Source: JADCRZ01 sp965200945 (lineage in GTDB: Bacteria > Bacteroidota > Bacteroidia > Chitinophagales > Chitinophagaceae). Taken from it: a DNA stretch of 64,000 nucleotides. The DNA lies in contig OZ241749.1 of assembly GCA_965200945.1 (NCBI GenBank), forward strand, positions 4,774,001-4,838,000. The letters run 5' to 3'. Below the pieces are notes generated by a model. The model saw only the letters and a list, made by a program, of their open reading frames with translations. It searched no databases and had not been told where the DNA came from. A program made the translations under genes and the position numbers. Of the stretch, positions 53,765 through 63,727 are shown one piece after another. Position 1 is the stretch's first letter; each line of letters opens with the position of its first letter.

Positions 53765-54583
53765 ATGAAAAAACACGCCGTCGCATTGCGAAAGCATATG
53801 GTTGTGTCGCCTTTGATAACACATCCGCGGATCATTCAATTCTCGACTTTCTTTCTTCTCCTCAGTGTCCTTGCCTTGTTCTTCTTTACTTCTCCTGTTC
53901 CGCAGGATCCGCTCTACCACCATTTTGCCGACAGCCGTTCCCTCTTCGGCATCGTCAACTTCTGGAACGTTGTGTCGAACGCCGGCTTTCTTGTCGTCGG
54001 ACTTATAGGCCTTTACAGGCTGGCCGTTTCAAAAAGTTTGACGGTACTGGCCGGAATGGGGGTCGCGTACGGTGTTTTCTTTGCAGGCATCTGTCTGGTC
54101 GCATTCGGTTCAGCGCAGTATCACCTGCATCCGGCCAACCTTACGCTGATATGGGACCGGTCGCCCATGACCATAGCCTTTATGGCGCTGCTTGCCATCT
54201 GCGTGGCGGAATGCGGATCACCGGAATGGGGCAGGAGGTGCCTGTGGCCGCTGCTGGTGACCGGGCAATTCTCTGTTTTTTACTGGTATCACGGGGAGGT
54301 GAATCATCGCGGTGACCTGCGGCCCTATGCCCTGGTGCAGTTCGTGCCGCTGCTCCTGCTGCCGGTACTGCTTCTGGCCGGAAGGAAAAGGTTTACGAAG
54401 CAGTGGGGTTACTGGTGTTTGTTTGGCTGTTATGCTGCGGGAAAAGTTTGCGAACACTTTGATGCGGTGATTTACATCGGTACGCACGAGGGCATTTCGG
54501 GGCATGCGCTCAAGCATATCTTTATCGTGACGGGCGTGTACGCGTTGCTGAAGAGTTATGAAAAAAGAAAAGCCGTACTGTGA
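53765..54583 (+). CDS. alkaline ceramidase-like membrane protein
   Basis: 272 aa with about seven membrane helices. Conserved blocks: HHFADSRSLFGIVNFWNVVS, NAGFLVVG, GSAQYHLHPANLTLIWDRSP with the family His and Asp, YWYHGEVNHRGDLRPYALVQ, CEHFDAVIYIGTHEGISGHA ending in LKHI. This His/Asp/Ser layout is that of the CREST/alkaline-ceramidase superfamily, where they hold a zinc. Possible role: hydrolysis of ceramide or sphingolipid-type membrane lipids, which many Bacteroidota make; not tested. Single gene, upstream gap 261 bp. Confidence 0.85.
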   Translation: MKKHAVALRKHMVVSPLITHPRIIQFSTFFLLLSVLALFFFTSPVPQDPLYHHFADSRSLFGIVNFWNVVSNAGFLVVGLIGLYRLAVSKSLTVLAGMGVAYGVFFAGICLVAFGSAQYHLHPANLTLIWDRSPMTIAFMALLAICVAECGSPEWGRRCLWPLLVTGQFSVFYWYHGEVNHRGDLRPYALVQFVPLLLLPVLLLAGRKRFTKQWGYWCLFGCYAAGKVCEHFDAVIYIGTHEGISGHALKHIFIVTGVYALLKSYEKRKAVL

Positions 54584-54767
54584 TGTTTAAAACAGTTCTC
54601 TCAGAAGAGATGTACGGCTTCCAGTCCGACCACCCGGTCCTGGTAAGTAGGCATGATAAGGGTGGACCTTGCCTGCCTGCCGGAACACGGAAACCAGGCG
54701 GCTTTCATACTTTTTAGTCAATCCCAGCATTGGTGTGGATATTATTCTACCCGCTTATATGCTTCCC

Positions 54768-54796
54768 TGATTGAATGTTGAGTGAACGTTCAATCA
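54768..54796. repeat. small palindrome between convergent genes
   Basis: Arms TGATTGAA (54768-54775) and TTCAATCA (54789-54796), with an inner GTT/AAC pair, resembling a TetR-family operator; TGAACGTTCA at 54783-54792 is palindromic too. It lies between two convergent genes, so it has no obvious promoter to control. Confidence 0.4.
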
Positions 54797-54845
54797 GACA
54801 TCACAGCTGGAACTTCCGGTCGATTGTGTGAGCGGCGAGAACTCT

Positions 54846-55838
54846 TTACCTGATCACAAGAACCTTGAATGAGCCGGGGATCATGCGGGGCCTTTCGCCG
54901 GCGGCTTGTGCAGTTTCGTATTCGGCGGCCGGGATGAAAAGCGTGGCGTCCTTTTGGTCGATCGTGATGGTTCTGCCGCCTTTTTTTGTGGGATAGTTCC
55001 CGAGCACGGAATATTTGTTTCCGTTGTCTTCCTTTACGGCGGTCATGGAGCCATCGCCACCGTTCGATGTGAATATGATCTTATCTTTCTGTGAGAAGGC
55101 TACCCCGTCACAACCCGCTCCGATAGGTACTTTTGCAACTACCTTTCCCGTTGCGGCATCCACTACAACAAGCTGCTTCTCACAGCCGGCGAAAAGCCTC
55201 CGGGTGCCGGCATCGTATGCCAGTCCGGTCGGACCTTCGGCACCTGCCAGCGGCCAGTGCGCTTTTACGGTGAAGCTTTTAAGGTCAACCGATACAATCT
55301 CGTTTTTGTCTTCTATGTTTACGAAGAGCCCTCCTGTGCCGTCAGATACGGCTGTTTCCGGCTTGCCACCAACGGCGATGGTTGCTTTCACTGTGTTGGT
55401 GGCAGGATCGATCAGGGAGAGGTCTTTGCTGCGTCCGTTGCAGGTGATGATGGTTTTGGTGAAGGGCTCATACATGATGGCATCCGGGTTTTCGCCGGTG
55501 GGTATCTGCTGGAGCGTTTCGTTGCTTTTGGCATCAAACACCGTCACATTGTTGTTTCTGCCGTTGCTGGTGTAGCCTCTGTTCAGGGCCTCGTTGAACG
55601 CGATGCCATGCACCCCGGCGGTATTTGGTATAATGCCTGCCGAATCGCCGGTGGCTTCGTTCAGGATGTTCACACAGGTGGCGTGTGATATGTACAGGTT
55701 TCCATCATGGGCGGCAATATAATCCCATCCGCCCGTGCCGGCAACAGGGTAGCTTTTGACCACTGCATACTGATGGCCTTTTTGAGCCATCGCCGCAACG
55801 CCGCACAGGAGCGCAGCCGCTGCCAGTATTTGCTTCAT
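54846..55838 (-). CDS. secreted YVTN-type beta-propeller protein
   Basis: 330 aa from ATG at 55838 with signal peptide (QILAAAALLCGVAAMAQ). About six or seven blades with the pattern N.VTVFDAKSNETLQQIPTG, TNTVKATIAVGGKPETAVSD, GKVVAKVPIGAGCDGVAFSQ. YVTN/NHL propellers serve as protein-binding or redox-cofactor scaffolds; no enzymatic motif seen. The C terminus lacks a T9SS domain, so it is periplasmic or outer-membrane associated. Single gene, with a convergent ceramidase-like gene downstream. Confidence 0.9.
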   Translation of the reverse strand: MKQILAAAALLCGVAAMAQKGHQYAVVKSYPVAGTGGWDYIAAHDGNLYISHATCVNILNEATGDSAGIIPNTAGVHGIAFNEALNRGYTSNGRNNNVTVFDAKSNETLQQIPTGENPDAIMYEPFTKTIITCNGRSKDLSLIDPATNTVKATIAVGGKPETAVSDGTGGLFVNIEDKNEIVSVDLKSFTVKAHWPLAGAEGPTGLAYDAGTRRLFAGCEKQLVVVDAATGKVVAKVPIGAGCDGVAFSQKDKIIFTSNGGDGSMTAVKEDNGNKYSVLGNYPTKKGGRTITIDQKDATLFIPAAEYETAQAAGERPRMIPGSFKVLVIR

Positions 55839-56164
55839 ATTGATTGTTTTGAAAATGAACTGTTGCCGTGCAGAACCGTACAGACTTCTTGCCGGTAGTT
55901 CCGGGTTGCAGTTGACAGTGAGAACCAGCTGCAATCTGGAAGGGTATTCTGGAGAGAAGTTGAAGTCTGTTACCAGGGGGTGAACAGGAGAAATAGAACG
56001 GAAGAGCGTCCCGTTCTTTCATAGCGGCAGTTGCAGAGGTCACTGCATACACAAGGTGTGAACGATTCCATCACCTGTTCCATTTCAACCGGGTAGCCTT
56101 CCAGGCTCATTACGACGTGCGGGGCGATCCAGATACTATGCCGCTGGCCAGCGCGGGCAGGCAG

Positions 56165-57079
56165 TCACGAAAGAGGCTCAGGCCTGGGTGCGGTGCCGGC
56201 GGGTTTTGACCTGTCGTCGGGGAGGGGAATGAACTCCTTGTTGTCGTTGGGTGGCAGGATGATCCTGCCCTGTTTCCAATCTTCTTTTGCCTGTTCGATG
56301 CGCTCTTTGCGGGAGGAGACAAAGTTCCACCAGATAAAACGTTCGCCCAGAGGCTCGCCCCCCAGGAGTATGAGGGTGGTGGTTTCTTTTGCAACGATCA
56401 ACGGGTCTGCCCCTTTGGTGAATACAAGCATCTGTGCCGGTCCGTAAAGGACGCCGGAGATCTCAATGGCGCCCTTTACGATGTAAAAGGCTCTTTCGGA
56501 GTGCTCACGCGGAAGCGCAAACGAAGTTCCCTGTTGCAGTACAACGTGGAGATAAAACAGGGAGGAAGCGGTTTGTACGCCGTTCTTCAATCCGTAAGCC
56601 GTTCCGGCGATGAGCCGCATCCAGACGCCTTTGTCGGTGAATACAGGAAGCTGGCCGGGCGTGTAATTATGAAAGGAAGGGGCGGCCTCTTCCTCCTTTT
56701 CGGGAAGGGCGACCCAGGTCTGTATCATTTCCAGTCCGCCGGCAAGCGTGGACGGGTCTTCAAAGCGTTCGGAGTGGGCGATGCCGCTGCCGGCCGTCAT
56801 CCAGTTCACTTCTCCCGGGCGGATCACCTGCTCTACGCCCAGGCTGTCGCGATGGGTTACCTGTCCGTCGAACAGGTAGCTTACGGTGGAAAGTCCGATG
56901 TGCGGATGGGGCAGTACATCGAGCGTGGAGGGTTGTACGGGAATATCCGTCACGGGCCCCGCATGGTCCATAAAAATAAAAGGACCGACCATCCTGTGAA
57001 GGCGAAAGGGAAGTATACGCTTCACTTTTATCTGCGGACTGATGGCAGCCGTTCTGGCTTCAATCACGATGTCGAGCAT
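56165..57079 (-). CDS. pirin family protein (cupin, possible quercetin 2,3-dioxygenase)
   Basis: 304 aa bicupin. N-terminal cupin with metal site in LDVLPHPHIGLSTVSYLFDG (H-x-H), THRDSLG and GSGIAHSERF with the last His and Glu; second cupin around RAFYIVKGAIEISGVLYGPA without ligands; the motif GEPLGERFIWWNFVSSRKER is typical of the pirin C terminus. Pirins are metal-binding redox regulators, and some oxidise quercetin. Downstream tail is Pro-rich. It starts 15 bp after the stop of the GNAT-like gene upstream, so the two form an operon. Confidence 0.93.
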   Translation of the reverse strand: MLDIVIEARTAAISPQIKVKRILPFRLHRMVGPFIFMDHAGPVTDIPVQPSTLDVLPHPHIGLSTVSYLFDGQVTHRDSLGVEQVIRPGEVNWMTAGSGIAHSERFEDPSTLAGGLEMIQTWVALPEKEEEAAPSFHNYTPGQLPVFTDKGVWMRLIAGTAYGLKNGVQTASSLFYLHVVLQQGTSFALPREHSERAFYIVKGAIEISGVLYGPAQMLVFTKGADPLIVAKETTTLILLGGEPLGERFIWWNFVSSRKERIEQAKEDWKQGRIILPPNDNKEFIPLPDDRSKPAGTAPRPEPLS

Positions 57080-57094
57080 GATCTCCGGTTTTGG

Positions 57095-57406
57095 TTATTG
57101 ATCCATGAGCCTGTCGGCGTTGGGGTCTACAAGATGGTTCCATTGCGGATGCCGTTTCAGGTAAGCCTGCACAAACGCACAGAGCGGAACGATCGTGTAC
57201 CTGTTGTCTTGCGCATACTGCAGAGCCTTCTCCACAAGGGCGGTGCCTACACCCTGGCCTTCGAGGGCAGGCGGCACTTCGGTATGCGTAAGAAACATCG
57301 AGTGGTGCGATATCCTGTATTCAATAAAAGCCGTACTGTCTGCCACCGGCAGCTCGAGCCGGCGGGCGGAGGTGTTTACCTGCAATTCCTGGTTTTCCAA
57401 GTTCAT
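57095..57406 (-). CDS. small GNAT-type N-acetyltransferase (YidJ-like)
   Basis: 103 aa minimal GNAT fold of the N-acetyltransferase_CG group. Motif A is present as VPPALEGQGVGTALVEKALQ (Q-G-x-G-x-A), preceded by IEYRISHHSMFLTHTE and followed by IVPLCAFVQAYLKRHPQW, which matches the family's P-x-C-x-[FY] segment. Acceptor unknown; such proteins acetylate small molecules or proteins. First gene of a two-gene operon with pirin. Confidence 0.92.
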   Translation of the reverse strand: MNLENQELQVNTSARRLELPVADSTAFIEYRISHHSMFLTHTEVPPALEGQGVGTALVEKALQYAQDNRYTIVPLCAFVQAYLKRHPQWNHLVDPNADRLMDQ

Positions 57407-57868
57407 GGGAAGATTGGTTTGTTTGTCTGCTATCCGGCTTTCGGTTAAGTTGGCGACAATGCACCGGCCTGGACAGCTGATGCAAAATAGGGTAAAGAAA
57501 CTTAAATACTGAAGGAAAGAACGCTTGTAAAGTTGGCCGGAGTTGGTCGCTTGCTGGTGTTCCTCATTTCTCCTGACCGGGGCATTACAATTTACAATTG
57601 ATCATACGAAGGAGTCTGCGATCCCGATTCGTTGAACATTTGAGTGGAGCAGTCCTAAAATTCATAGTATAATACCGATTCCTGTATTAACTTGGATACT
57701 TTTCCGGTAACAACTGCTTTTGTCAGTTTGTTTCCATCTCCATATCTATTATCTGCGTAAAACTAAACCCCTTCTTCTCCTCTCAGAAAATGTAGGAAAA
57801 GGCAGCAGCTTTCAGGGGTGTCCGGAACCAGATCCGAATGTTCTCAAAATTCAGGTGTGTTTAGAAGA
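57407..57868. other. divergent intergenic region before the T9SS type B protein
   Basis: 462 bp between the GNAT-like gene (minus) and the large surface protein (plus). AT-rich near 57660-57730. No gene or repeat recognised; both promoters must be here. Confidence 0.45.
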
Positions 57869-60800
57869 ATGATCAACATGTTCAGCATGATAACCCGTGT
57901 GAAATGCAGCCCGGTGTGGCCGTCCATCAGTGCCGCAAATAAGATTGTGGCGACCGCCACCTGTATGCTCCTGCTGATGCTCTTTCGGGGGCAGGCGCAA
58001 CCCCTGTCGGGCAGGCCGGGCCCTTTATCGACGCGGACTGTAGATACACCCTGCCGCAATCCGTACTTCATCCATACTTACTACAACGAGAATGAATTTA
58101 CTGAACCCAATAGTGGTGTCCTCCTGAACGACAACTCTACCGTTGTATGCGGTACTGTTTCTAACAAGTCTATTGGTGACAACCAGGACGCTCTTTTGTA
58201 TAAAGTTGGGGCAGATGGGCGCAAAATATGGGAAAAAGTATACGGAGGGCAGGGAAATCAGAGCTTCCATTCCATCATCCGGTCAAACGATGGAAACCTG
58301 CTGGCGGGCGGCTATCTTACCGATCTCCAGACCAAGAGCGGCTTTTTTCTGACGAAAATGGATACGGACGGCAACACGGCCTGGAAGAAGGTTTACAATT
58401 TCCAGCTGGGAACTTTTTTCGACATACGCGGGCTGCATGAAGACAAAGACGGCAGTATTTACCTTACGTGCTATTACCTGGAAAATAACCTGTCGATGGC
58501 AGACAGGGTTTTATATATTAAAGCAGATGCCAATGGCAACCTCGTATACGCCAGGTCTATCAAAACCCCTGGTCTGATCGGCATTGTGCAATCCTATCAT
58601 TCGCTTCTGAACGGTGATTACACATACATTGTGGGTAATTTCGCAGACAATTCAACTCACTGGAGCGGAGCTCTTCTGAAGATCCGGAATTCGGACGGCA
58701 GTCTGGTATGGACAAAATACTACGATTTCAACAACGGTGTGGCTACTTTCTTTCAGATCGCGTTGTACAAGGGCAAAGACCTTTGCATTTTCGGCACTGA
58801 TAACCTGAACCCCAGCAATACAAGCCTCATCCTTCTCTGTGATACCGATGGAAACGTGCTGTCATCAAGTTCCTTTAAACAGGCTGATCTGAGGAAAGAT
58901 GCCCGGGTGGTGGTGGAGGCCAACGGCGACGTTACCTGGGCAACAAATTATTCCCTGTTTTCAAATGGCGGTAAAAGTTCCCTTTCCATTACCAAGCTAA
59001 ACCCGGTAACCGGCATTCTCTGGGCCAGGAATTATCCGCAGGTACAGACTTTTCCCCGCACCATGCAAATCCAATATGGCACAGATGGCTCCCTGTTTTT
59101 CTCCGGGTATGTAACGGTGGGCCTGTACGGTTCAAAGTTGTATCACGGAAGACTGGCGCCAGACGGACAAGGCGTATGTGAGCCGGAACCGCTGAACCCG
59201 GTTTTCAGCGCCGGTACTTCGGTCGCCCGCACTGTTACCTTGTTAGTAAGCAATCTTGCATTTACGCCTTCTGATCTCGATTGGCAACCGGTCCAGAACA
59301 AGATCAACGCTTCAGATACGCTTTGCAGTACGCCGAACCCCTGTACATTCCTGGGACTGGCGGCACCTGCAACCGTCTGCCAACGAACCGATACCCTGAC
59401 CGTACAGGTCTCGAAAGCTCCTGACTGCACACTGACGCCATCTTTTGCTTATGACCCGGGTATTGTGAGCCTGATCCGGCAGGATCGTCTAACGGCTCGG
59501 TTCCTGCTTCTCAAGCCCGGTAAAGCAAAAATTTACGCAAGCATGTCTCCTGGCTGTTCCTTGTACCAGGACAGCATTGAAGTCACCATCCGCCCTTCAC
59601 CAGGCAAGGTAGAACTGGGCGCAGACATGATGTTGTGTACTGGAGCCCGCCTTCAGCTCAACGCACACGCCGGCTATACCACTTATCAATGGCAGGACGG
59701 ATCTGCCGATTCCCTTTTTCTGGTGAACAGCCCCGGCAGCTATTCGGTTTCGGTTGCAGATGGGTGTGGCAACCTGTTCCGGGACACAGTGGAAATAAAA
59801 GCTGCGCCGCTCCCTGTATTGAACCTGGGGCCAGGCCTGGTAAAATGCAACAACGATACTTTAGTGTTCACTGCACCTGCCGGCTTTGCCAAGTACAGCT
59901 GGTCGCCCTCCTCGGGCATCAGCGATACATCCGCGCAGACAGTCCGCTTATATCCCGGGTCGGATACTTATTACGCAGTCGGTGTACAGAATGCTGCCGG
60001 TTGCCATGCAGTGGATTCTTTGAAGGTAAGTGTCCGCCGTTCACCCCCGGTCAATCTGGGCCCTGACCGGATGCTGTGTCATGCAGACAGCGTTCTGCTG
60101 GATGCAGGTGCAGGCTTTGACCGGTATATGTGGAGCACCGGTGCTTTGTCGCGTACCCTTAAAGCAAACTCAAAAGGAGTGTATTCGGTCGTCGCCATCA
60201 CACAGGATGGTTGCAGCTCTGCTGACACGATGCAGGTATCAGCGGTGTTTCCGGCGATAACGATAAACTTCAACCATGATTCCACCCTCTGCGCGGGCAG
60301 TGCAAGGGTGTTGGATGCCGGCAGGGGTTTTTCGGCTTACCGGTGGAGCAATGGCAGCACGATGCAAGCCATTGCCCTAACCCAGACAGGAAAATACAGT
60401 GTTTATGTAACAGATGTCAACGGATGTACCGGAGGCGATTCTGTACAGATAAAGCGGATCCTGGCCATACCAGCCCATTTTCTGCCGCCCGATACGGCAG
60501 TCTGTTCGTATGGCAGCATCCTGCTTCAATCTGCGGCCCCGTATGCGTCTTATCTCTGGAATACCGGAGAAGCCGTCCGGTCCATCACCATTAAGCAGGC
60601 TGGCAGATATTGGTTGGAAGTCAGGGATAATAACGGATGCAAGGGAAGGGATACGGCAGAGGTGGCCGGAAAGCAGTGTATGAAGGGATTCTGGGTTCCC
60701 AGCGCTTTTACTCCCAACGGAGATGGAAAGAACGATGTGTTCAGGCCGCTTATTTTCGGCAACATTGAACGATATTCCTTTGCTGTGTACAACCGATGGG

Positions 60801-60958
60801 GCGAAAAGATCTTTGAAAGCAGGGAGCCTGGTGAGGGGTGGAACGGAACCGCAAAAGGCGTTGCAAACGGAACAACTACGTATGTCTGGATCTGCAGCTA
60901 TCAACTGGCCGGAGAGCCGGCGCACCAGGAAAAAGGAACTGTTATCCTGGTCAGGTAA
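57869..60958 (+). CDS. large surface protein with T9SS type B (gliding-motility-associated) C-terminal domain
   Basis: 1029 aa from ATG at 57869 (ATGs at 57878 and 57887 are alternatives). Signal-like segment (ATATCMLLLMLFRGQAQ), then a region of kelch/PQQ-like repeats (ALLYKVGADGRKIWEKVYGG, FFLTKMDTDGNTAWKKVYNF), then four or five CHU-type SprB-like modules beginning LG-x-D with the pattern L.AG.G...Y.W..G, e.g. LDAGAGFDRYMWSTGALSRT. The tail VPSAFTPNGDGKNDVFRPLI ... YNRWGEKIFES ... GTVILVR is a classic type B sorting domain. Role: surface adhesin or gliding-associated protein (inference). Confidence 0.92.
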   Translation: MINMFSMITRVKCSPVWPSISAANKIVATATCMLLLMLFRGQAQPLSGRPGPLSTRTVDTPCRNPYFIHTYYNENEFTEPNSGVLLNDNSTVVCGTVSNKSIGDNQDALLYKVGADGRKIWEKVYGGQGNQSFHSIIRSNDGNLLAGGYLTDLQTKSGFFLTKMDTDGNTAWKKVYNFQLGTFFDIRGLHEDKDGSIYLTCYYLENNLSMADRVLYIKADANGNLVYARSIKTPGLIGIVQSYHSLLNGDYTYIVGNFADNSTHWSGALLKIRNSDGSLVWTKYYDFNNGVATFFQIALYKGKDLCIFGTDNLNPSNTSLILLCDTDGNVLSSSSFKQADLRKDARVVVEANGDVTWATNYSLFSNGGKSSLSITKLNPVTGILWARNYPQVQTFPRTMQIQYGTDGSLFFSGYVTVGLYGSKLYHGRLAPDGQGVCEPEPLNPVFSAGTSVARTVTLLVSNLAFTPSDLDWQPVQNKINASDTLCSTPNPCTFLGLAAPATVCQRTDTLTVQVSKAPDCTLTPSFAYDPGIVSLIRQDRLTARFLLLKPGKAKIYASMSPGCSLYQDSIEVTIRPSPGKVELGADMMLCTGARLQLNAHAGYTTYQWQDGSADSLFLVNSPGSYSVSVADGCGNLFRDTVEIKAAPLPVLNLGPGLVKCNNDTLVFTAPAGFAKYSWSPSSGISDTSAQTVRLYPGSDTYYAVGVQNAAGCHAVDSLKVSVRRSPPVNLGPDRMLCHADSVLLDAGAGFDRYMWSTGALSRTLKANSKGVYSVVAITQDGCSSADTMQVSAVFPAITINFNHDSTLCAGSARVLDAGRGFSAYRWSNGSTMQAIALTQTGKYSVYVTDVNGCTGGDSVQIKRILAIPAHFLPPDTAVCSYGSILLQSAAPYASYLWNTGEAVRSITIKQAGRYWLEVRDNNGCKGRDTAEVAGKQCMKGFWVPSAFTPNGDGKNDVFRPLIFGNIERYSFAVYNRWGEKIFESREPGEGWNGTAKGVANGTTTYVWICSYQLAGEPAHQEKGTVILVR

Positions 60959-61532
60959 AGTGAAGTTTTATTTCATGCCCTGTGCCCGCTGGCCAAAAAA
61001 ATCGGAATGATAGCCGGATTCGAAGATGAACAGCTGCTGTCTGCCGCCATACGGCGCAGGCAGATCTTTGCTGAATCGAGTGCCCCACCCGGCCATCCGC
61101 CAGAACCTGGTGCATCGTTCTACAGGTTTGAAGCACAGCAGTACACCACTGTTTCAGGCCGATGAAAACTGTGTGCGCACTTCAAGCGCTGTACTTATAC
61201 CATTCAATAAATCCCGGAAAAGAAGCATAATCCATCCGGATCCGGCTCAACGAAGATGGTAATTTAAGGTTCGTCTATAAGTCAGCAAGTAGGTACCACT
61301 TGCCCATTCTGGTCGATGTTCCTGCAATGTTTACGAATGGATACCATTTTACGCTTTCATCCTTGCATTTGTGGAACCGGTTAATTGGTGCGACGTTGAA
61401 ATAGACGTGAACAGGCACTTTTACAACGCTTGTTATATGCAGGGGTGAGTACGTTGACATGCTGCGTAGAACTACAGATCGTCCGGCACGTTCCCTGTTT
61501 GGTCATCAGGGTATAAACGAATCTTTTCAGCT
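60959..61532. other. intergenic region with a possible gene relic
   Basis: 574 bp between the T9SS type B gene and the TonB receptor, which converge. The left third carries the minus-strand relic described separately; the right two thirds (about 61175-61532) show no gene or terminator that I can name. Confidence 0.45.
60968..61170 (-). pseudogene. possible C-terminal relic of an unidentified protein
   Basis: A minus-strand frame ending in TAA at 60968-60970 reads WGTRFSKDLPAPYGGRQQLF, then IFESGYHSDFFGQRAQGMK. Its amino-acid make-up (aromatic, Gly and charged alternation) is like a real protein, and it has no start codon of its own; upstream it continues as GVLLCFKPVERCTRFWRMAG. I recognise no family. 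The overlapping frames on both strands are shorter or less protein-like. It fits the pattern of other gene ends left in this window, but could be chance. Confidence 0.3.
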
Positions 61533-63683
61533 TCACAACCGTACCTTCATCCCCCCGTTCACCACAAATCCATCCACCGGCGCATAAATGTCCCGGAAAA
61601 CGGGCTGACTGACGGGCCCGGTAAAAATGGTGTCGAACCGGGTCTGACGGGTATCGGAGAGGTTCTCGAAGTTGATGAAGAGCGACAACCATCGCCACGA
61701 TCTTTCTGCCATCAGTCCAAAGGTCCAGTAGGCCCTGCCCGTGGCGCCGTCATTCAGCGTTTGCGGACTGAAATAGTAGGCCTCCGCGCCGATCTTCAGT
61801 TTCCCTTCCTGCTCGTACATCAGCACATTGTTCAGCCGGTGCTTTGCGGTGAGCGGCAGCCGGCTCTTTGCCCCGTTGTAATGCGTATTTGCATCCGTGT
61901 AAGTGTACCCGAGGAACAGTTTAAAATCCCGGTACGTGAAACGCAGGTTGGTTTCCATGCCCCGGGTATCGAGATGACCGGCCGCATGTTCAAAACGCAG
62001 GTTGCCGCCGGTTCCGGTGGTAAGTATAAGAGGGCGGTTTACGCGGGTATAGAAAAACAATTGATTGAGGGCGAAGCCGGCTGCGCCCAGGCGTGCCCGG
62101 TAATTGACATCCAGGTTGCTGCCCGCCGACCGTTCGTTGGCGGCCAGCTGCTGATCGATGGGCAGGATCTGCCGGAACTGGATCTTCTCCGCGTCTTCGG
62201 TAAAAACGGTCGGCGTTTTATAACCAAGGCCTCCGCCCAGCCTGGCAGTAAAGGCCGGCGACAGTTTCAGCATGGCCGACAGCCGGGGCAGCAGGGCAAA
62301 ACCGAATGCCCTCACATAGTCTCCGCGCAGCCCGGTCTCGAGGCGAAAGGAGGGCAGCGGCGACCAGGTATGCTGCAGAAAGGCACCGGTCGTGGTATAG
62401 TGATAGTTCCGGAGGGCGGTGCTGCTTTTCCTGTTTTCTTTAAAATCATCCGTCAGCAGGTTCGTTCCGATCACCCAGTCAGACTTTTCGCTGCTTCTGC
62501 TGTAGGTCGCCTCCGAATAAGTGGATTGCTGCACCCCCTCGAAAGCATAACCGGGTATTTGGATCAGCCGGTTGAAGCGGCTGTAACTGTTCTTAAACAC
62601 GAACTGACCGTTGCTGCCTGATTGCCGGGTGATCTGCGCCTGTGTCGTAAAACGGCCGGTATTGTTCTTTTCAAAATAACCCGGGATGCCTTTTTCTATA
62701 TAATCGATGCTGCCTCCGATGCGGTCTTCCGTGATATAGCTGAAGCCGATGTTGGCCGTCACTTTTTCGCCGTAAACAAACAGCCGGGGGTTTATGGTAT
62801 ACCGCTGAAACCGGGGGATGGCTGTCAGTCCGATATGGGCCGGATCGTATGGCCTGCCGGTGTTGCGGGAGCCAAAGACCGTGATGCCGACCGATTTGAA
62901 CCGCTGGCTGTAGAATCCGCTCAGGTCGAGTCCGCCCGCTGAAGTGCCGTTGCCTAGAAAGCTGAGTTCCCGTTTGGCCCCCGGTGTTTTCGAGATCAGG
63001 TTTACCAGTCCGGCGATGGCGCCCCCGCCGTACAAGGTAGACGAAGACCCTTTGACCACCTCGATCTGTTTGAGGTCAAGCGGGGCGATCTGCATCAGGC
63101 TCAGGCCGCCGGCAAAACCGGCATACAGCGGAAAGCCATCACGCAGGATCTGCGTGTACCGCCCGTCCAGCCCCTGTATGCGGATGCTGGAGTTGTAAGA
63201 GGTGGCCGAAGTCTGCTGCGTCTGTATGCCGGTGCTTTCGTTCAGCAGCATCCGGATGTCGCCGGGTTTCATATTCCCTTTTTCCGCCAATTCTTCCCCG
63301 GAAATGGTTTCCACCCGGGTGGGTATGTCCCCGATGCTGCGGCTGGTGCGGGTACTGCTGATCACAACTTCTTCTTCCCCTTCTTCCGTTTCTTCCAGGA
63401 ACACCTCGAGGCTCCCCGGCGGCTGTGGAACAGGTACGCTGATATCGTGCTCTTCGTAACCCACATGGGAGATAACGATCTCATAGGTGCCGGCACCCAG
63501 GCCTGAAAGGAGGACCAGCCCGCTGCTGTCGGCCACGGCGGTCTTATGCATGGAAGGGATGGAGGCTGTGGCTCCCGGCAAGGGAGCTTTTCGTGGACTG
63601 CTCCTGATAAGTAATCTGATCGACTGCTGCGCGGAAAGACCTGTACCTGCAAGCAGGGCGATACACAGAAAGATCTGCTTCAT
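61533..63683 (-). CDS. TonB-dependent outer-membrane receptor
   Basis: 716 aa. Signal peptide (FLCIALLAGTGLSAQQ), a carboxypeptidase-like regulatory domain (TYEIVISHVGYEEHDISVPV), a TonB-box-like EEEVVISSTRTSR followed by the plug: GDIRMLLNESTGIQTQQTSA, IRIQGLDGRYTQILRDGFPL, and the 22-strand barrel ending VVNGGMKVRL. This is the siderophore/metal/vitamin type rather than the SusC type (no SusD neighbour). A cysteine-rich protein gene lies just upstream on the same strand, an arrangement often seen with metal transport in Bacteroidota, so the ligand may be a metal complex (inference). Confidence 0.93.
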   Translation of the reverse strand: MKQIFLCIALLAGTGLSAQQSIRLLIRSSPRKAPLPGATASIPSMHKTAVADSSGLVLLSGLGAGTYEIVISHVGYEEHDISVPVPQPPGSLEVFLEETEEGEEEVVISSTRTSRSIGDIPTRVETISGEELAEKGNMKPGDIRMLLNESTGIQTQQTSATSYNSSIRIQGLDGRYTQILRDGFPLYAGFAGGLSLMQIAPLDLKQIEVVKGSSSTLYGGGAIAGLVNLISKTPGAKRELSFLGNGTSAGGLDLSGFYSQRFKSVGITVFGSRNTGRPYDPAHIGLTAIPRFQRYTINPRLFVYGEKVTANIGFSYITEDRIGGSIDYIEKGIPGYFEKNNTGRFTTQAQITRQSGSNGQFVFKNSYSRFNRLIQIPGYAFEGVQQSTYSEATYSRSSEKSDWVIGTNLLTDDFKENRKSSTALRNYHYTTTGAFLQHTWSPLPSFRLETGLRGDYVRAFGFALLPRLSAMLKLSPAFTARLGGGLGYKTPTVFTEDAEKIQFRQILPIDQQLAANERSAGSNLDVNYRARLGAAGFALNQLFFYTRVNRPLILTTGTGGNLRFEHAAGHLDTRGMETNLRFTYRDFKLFLGYTYTDANTHYNGAKSRLPLTAKHRLNNVLMYEQEGKLKIGAEAYYFSPQTLNDGATGRAYWTFGLMAERSWRWLSLFINFENLSDTRQTRFDTIFTGPVSQPVFRDIYAPVDGFVVNGGMKVRL

Positions 63684-63727
63684 ACAAAGAATAAAGTGAA
63701 AGATATGGTGGGCGGTAATGGTTGGAT

